Assembly (NCBI GenBank): GCA_016931085.1
Contig: JAFGFO010000027.1
Location: 1 to 20,670, forward strand
From: Thermoflexales bacterium
Lineage (GTDB): Bacteria > Chloroflexota > Anaerolineae > Fen-1058
Direction of reading: 5' to 3'
Length of the DNA: 20,670 bases
A program made the position numbers and the translations under genes. This document shows positions 18,665-20,670 of the stretch, piece after piece. Position 1 is the first letter of the stretch, and each line of letters opens with the position of its first letter. The notes under the pieces are model-generated. The model ran no database searches, was not told where the DNA came from, and worked only from the letters and a program-made list of their open reading frames with translations.

Positions 18665-20587
18665 GCCCCTAACCCATACCAATATTCGAACCCTGTCTAC
18701 CGCGAAGGCGCCTTTTTCGATCGCCGTTTCGCGTTGGAGCGTTTGCGCTTGGCCTTGGACAGCGCTCGCTCTGTCCAGTTGGTCGGCCAGTTTCGCATCG
18801 GCAAAAGCTCCATGCTGCGCCACGTACAGGTGCGCATGGCTGGCTTGGACGATGGACGGACACTGGCGATCTATTACGACATGTCACGTCGCCCGCGGGT
18901 ACGAAATGGGGATGATTTCTTCGCTCGTGTATGGCAGATGATGAGCCAGGCGCTGGTGGCGCGCGGCCAGCGGGAGGCCGCCCTGGCTTCGGACCTGGAC
19001 CTGGCCGATTCGTTCGAGTTCGACGCCTACCTCGACAGGTGGGTGATGGAGCGGGGCTATCGTTTTGTTTTCTTGTTGGACGAGTTTGGCCTGGTCGCCA
19101 GCGACGAAAACTTTGACCCGAATTTTTTCGACAACCTGCGTAGCACCACCCAGGCTGTGACCTACGTGTTGGCCGCGCCGCGCAGCCTGGCGGATTTCTC
19201 ACACCTGGGCGTGAGCGCCTCACCCTTGTGGACCGTTCTGCAGATCATTCAGCTCACCTTGTTCGAGAACCGGCAAGCGGTACGCGACTTGGTTTGCCAA
19301 CCGGCTGAGCGCCTGGGCTTGCCGTGGCCGGACGAGGCCGTGCGCTTTATCTACGAGCGAGGCGGCCAGCACCCGTGCTATATCCAGATGGCGGCCTCGG
19401 CCTTGTACGACACCTATATTCTCAAGGGGGGACAACTGGATTACGACTTGGCTGATAAGACATTCAGCGAGACGGCCGCCGAGCACTTTCGCTACCTGTG
19501 GTCCAAGGCCTTGGACGATCGCGACCGCCCCGAGCGAAAGGCGATATTGCAGGATGCTCTGCTTGACCTGGTTCACGGGCGGAACATTGACGAGGACGCG
19601 GCCGGCGAGCTGGAAAATCGCGGCCTGGTGTGGCGGGACGGATTGGCTGGCCGGTGGGAGCCTTTGTCGAGCTGGTTTGGCGACTGGGTGCGTCGCCGCT
19701 CTGGCGACCAGCGCCAGCGTCCGGCGGCGCCGGGTGACGTCACGCCTTCGCGTTCAGGTGGCGCGCTCCAGGAGGGCCAATTGATTGGCGGCCAGTACCA
19801 GGTATTAAAGATCGTCGGACTGACCGAACACAGCCAGGTGGCCAGGGCCTGGGATGGCGATCTCAAGCGCATGGTGGCGATCAAGTGCTTGCGTTTGGAT
19901 CGCGAGTCGGACGACATGATCCAGCGTTTTCGGGAGGCCCTCAAGCGGGAGGGGCAAATCCTGGCAGGCTTGAGCCACCCCTACATCGGGCAGGTCTATG
20001 CCGCGCTTTCGGATCCGCCTGGCATCGTGATGGAGTGGGTGGAAGGCTCGTCGCTGCGAGACATCCTGGACGGGGACGAGCGCTTGCCGGTGGCGGACGT
20101 GATCAGGATTGGCGTGGGCCTGTCCGACGCGTTGAATTACGCCCACAAGCAAGACGTATTTCATCGCGACGTCAAGCCCAGCAACGTCATCTTGAGGATG
20201 GGGGCGGACGCTGTCCTCAAGCCCGTGCTTATCGACTTTGACATCGCGCGTGCCGGCAATCGTGACACCATCTCGCCTGGCCGTGCCCAGGGCTACGTGG
20301 GTACGCCGCCCTACAGCGCGCCCGAGCAGTTCCTCAACCCGGAGGGGGTGGGGGCGTTGACGGACATGTTCGCGTTGGGGATCGTGTTGTACGAGCTGTT
20401 GACCGGCAAGCTGCCATATGCCATGGGCAACCTGCCGGCCTTTTACGCTGGGGGGCGTTTCCCCAAGCCCGAGCGTTTCGACATACCGGAGCCTGTGTAT
20501 GCCTTGCTGCTGCTGCTGCTGAATCAGCAGCCGGACAAGCGCTTGACCGCTGGCCAATTCCGGCACGAGCTGGTCTGCCTGGGCTAG
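18656..20587 (+). CDS. STAND-type ATPase fused to a Ser/Thr protein kinase
   Basis: A 643-residue protein. Residues 1-345 are an ATPase module with N-P-Y-x-x-S-N-P-V and F-F-D-R, Walker A G44-Q-F-R-I-G-K-S-S52, Walker B F-V-F-L-L-D142-E-F and G-G-Q-H-P-C-Y-I-Q-M at 236-245. After a linker (346-375) comes a Hanks-type kinase (about 380-640): V-A-I-K410, H503-R-D505-V-K-P-S-N510, A-P-E at 555-557. Two features are odd. The Gly loop G388-L-T-E-H-S-Q-V keeps only one glycine, and D527-F-D replaces D-F-G. The ATP lysine, catalytic Asp and Asn remain, so activity is possible. The ATG at 18656 is preferred over the GTG at 18611, which would translate the inserted hairpin. There is no membrane segment, so it should be cytosolic. 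Confidence 0.9.
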   Translation: MTFAPNPYQYSNPVYREGAFFDRRFALERLRLALDSARSVQLVGQFRIGKSSMLRHVQVRMAGLDDGRTLAIYYDMSRRPRVRNGDDFFARVWQMMSQALVARGQREAALASDLDLADSFEFDAYLDRWVMERGYRFVFLLDEFGLVASDENFDPNFFDNLRSTTQAVTYVLAAPRSLADFSHLGVSASPLWTVLQIIQLTLFENRQAVRDLVCQPAERLGLPWPDEAVRFIYERGGQHPCYIQMAASALYDTYILKGGQLDYDLADKTFSETAAEHFRYLWSKALDDRDRPERKAILQDALLDLVHGRNIDEDAAGELENRGLVWRDGLAGRWEPLSSWFGDWVRRRSGDQRQRPAAPGDVTPSRSGGALQEGQLIGGQYQVLKIVGLTEHSQVARAWDGDLKRMVAIKCLRLDRESDDMIQRFREALKREGQILAGLSHPYIGQVYAALSDPPGIVMEWVEGSSLRDILDGDERLPVADVIRIGVGLSDALNYAHKQDVFHRDVKPSNVILRMGADAVLKPVLIDFDIARAGNRDTISPGRAQGYVGTPPYSAPEQFLNPEGVGALTDMFALGIVLYELLTGKLPYAMGNLPAFYAGGRFPKPERFDIPEPVYALLLLLLNQQPDKRLTAGQFRHELVCLG

Positions 20588-20592
20588 CAGGC

Positions 20593-20656
20593 TGTCGGAG
20601 AGACACCCGTAGGGCAGGTTTCCATACCTGCCACAGGTGCGGCGGCTATCCGCAGG
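20593..20656 (+). repeat. two-hairpin dispersed repeat, copy 2
   Basis: It has the same TGTCGGAGAGAC (20593-20604), GTAGGGC and TTCCAT-loop hairpin (20613-20632, GGCAGGT arms) as copy 1 near 10.5 kb, here on the plus strand. A GGCGGCTAT block follows the spacer. It lies 5 bp after the kinase stop and may act as a 3'-end stem. The last bases of the window form another small stem (CGCC/GGCG). Confidence 0.75.
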
Positions 20657-20670
20657 ACGCCTTTGGCGTA

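Overview
The window looks like chromosome from a GC-rich, free-living bacterium, most likely a filamentous Chloroflexota (Anaerolineae, Caldilineae or Roseiflexus-like). This is an inference. It rests on the pair of cysteine-free ArsA/Get3-type ATPases, a Thr/Pro-rich lipoprotein with a glycosidase-like domain, a cyanobacterial-style RRM protein, large STAND ATPases (one fused to a protein kinase), and dense palindromic and heptanucleotide repeats between genes. No rRNA, tRNA, CRISPR array, complete insertion sequence or phage gene is visible.

Left part (1-6837). A truncated relA/spoT-type (p)ppGpp enzyme reads leftwards off the edge. It is divergent from cstA (carbon-starvation transporter), and each gene has a recognisable sigma70-type promoter. 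The roughly 165 bp between the two -35 boxes is filled by a row of hairpins. cstA has a long structured leader that may hold a small leader ORF. Downstream are two tandem paralogous small proteins of unknown family with a shared proline-containing hydrophobic core, a frameshifted remnant of a probable homing-endonuclease-like gene, two overlapping ArsA/Get3-like ATPases, and a lipoprotein whose GTG start overlaps the second ATPase's stop. The ATPases appear functionally asymmetric. The second has Asn where yeast Get3 has the catalytic switch I Asp57. The first keeps that Asp but has an altered switch II. Small proteins plus ATPase pair is the best candidate here for an undescribed membrane-associated system.

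Middle part (6838-10733). Housekeeping genes: dnaJ and prmA on the plus strand, then an FmdB-type zinc-ribbon protein and an RRM RNA-binding protein on the minus strand. Next comes a decayed histidine kinase made of PAS and ATPase-domain fragments in several frames, next to a copy of a two-hairpin dispersed repeat.

Right part (10734-20670). A likely four-gene operon: a DinG-type helicase with an N-terminal DEDDh exonuclease, a 507-residue helical protein of unknown family, a 1143-residue STAND ATPase with a CARDB-like beta-sandwich, and a 643-residue STAND ATPase fused to a Ser/Thr kinase. The two STAND modules share motifs and look paralogous. The last three genes resemble a signalling or defence-like cassette, but no function can be assigned from sequence alone. 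A second copy of the two-hairpin repeat ends the window.

A cross-cutting pattern is heptanucleotide tandem repeats of three kinds: CTGAAAC-like, TTAAYAA and, inside prmA, AATCGCC. They lie directly before several genes, run over stop codons in two cases, and most of the genes that follow them closely lack a Shine-Dalgarno sequence.
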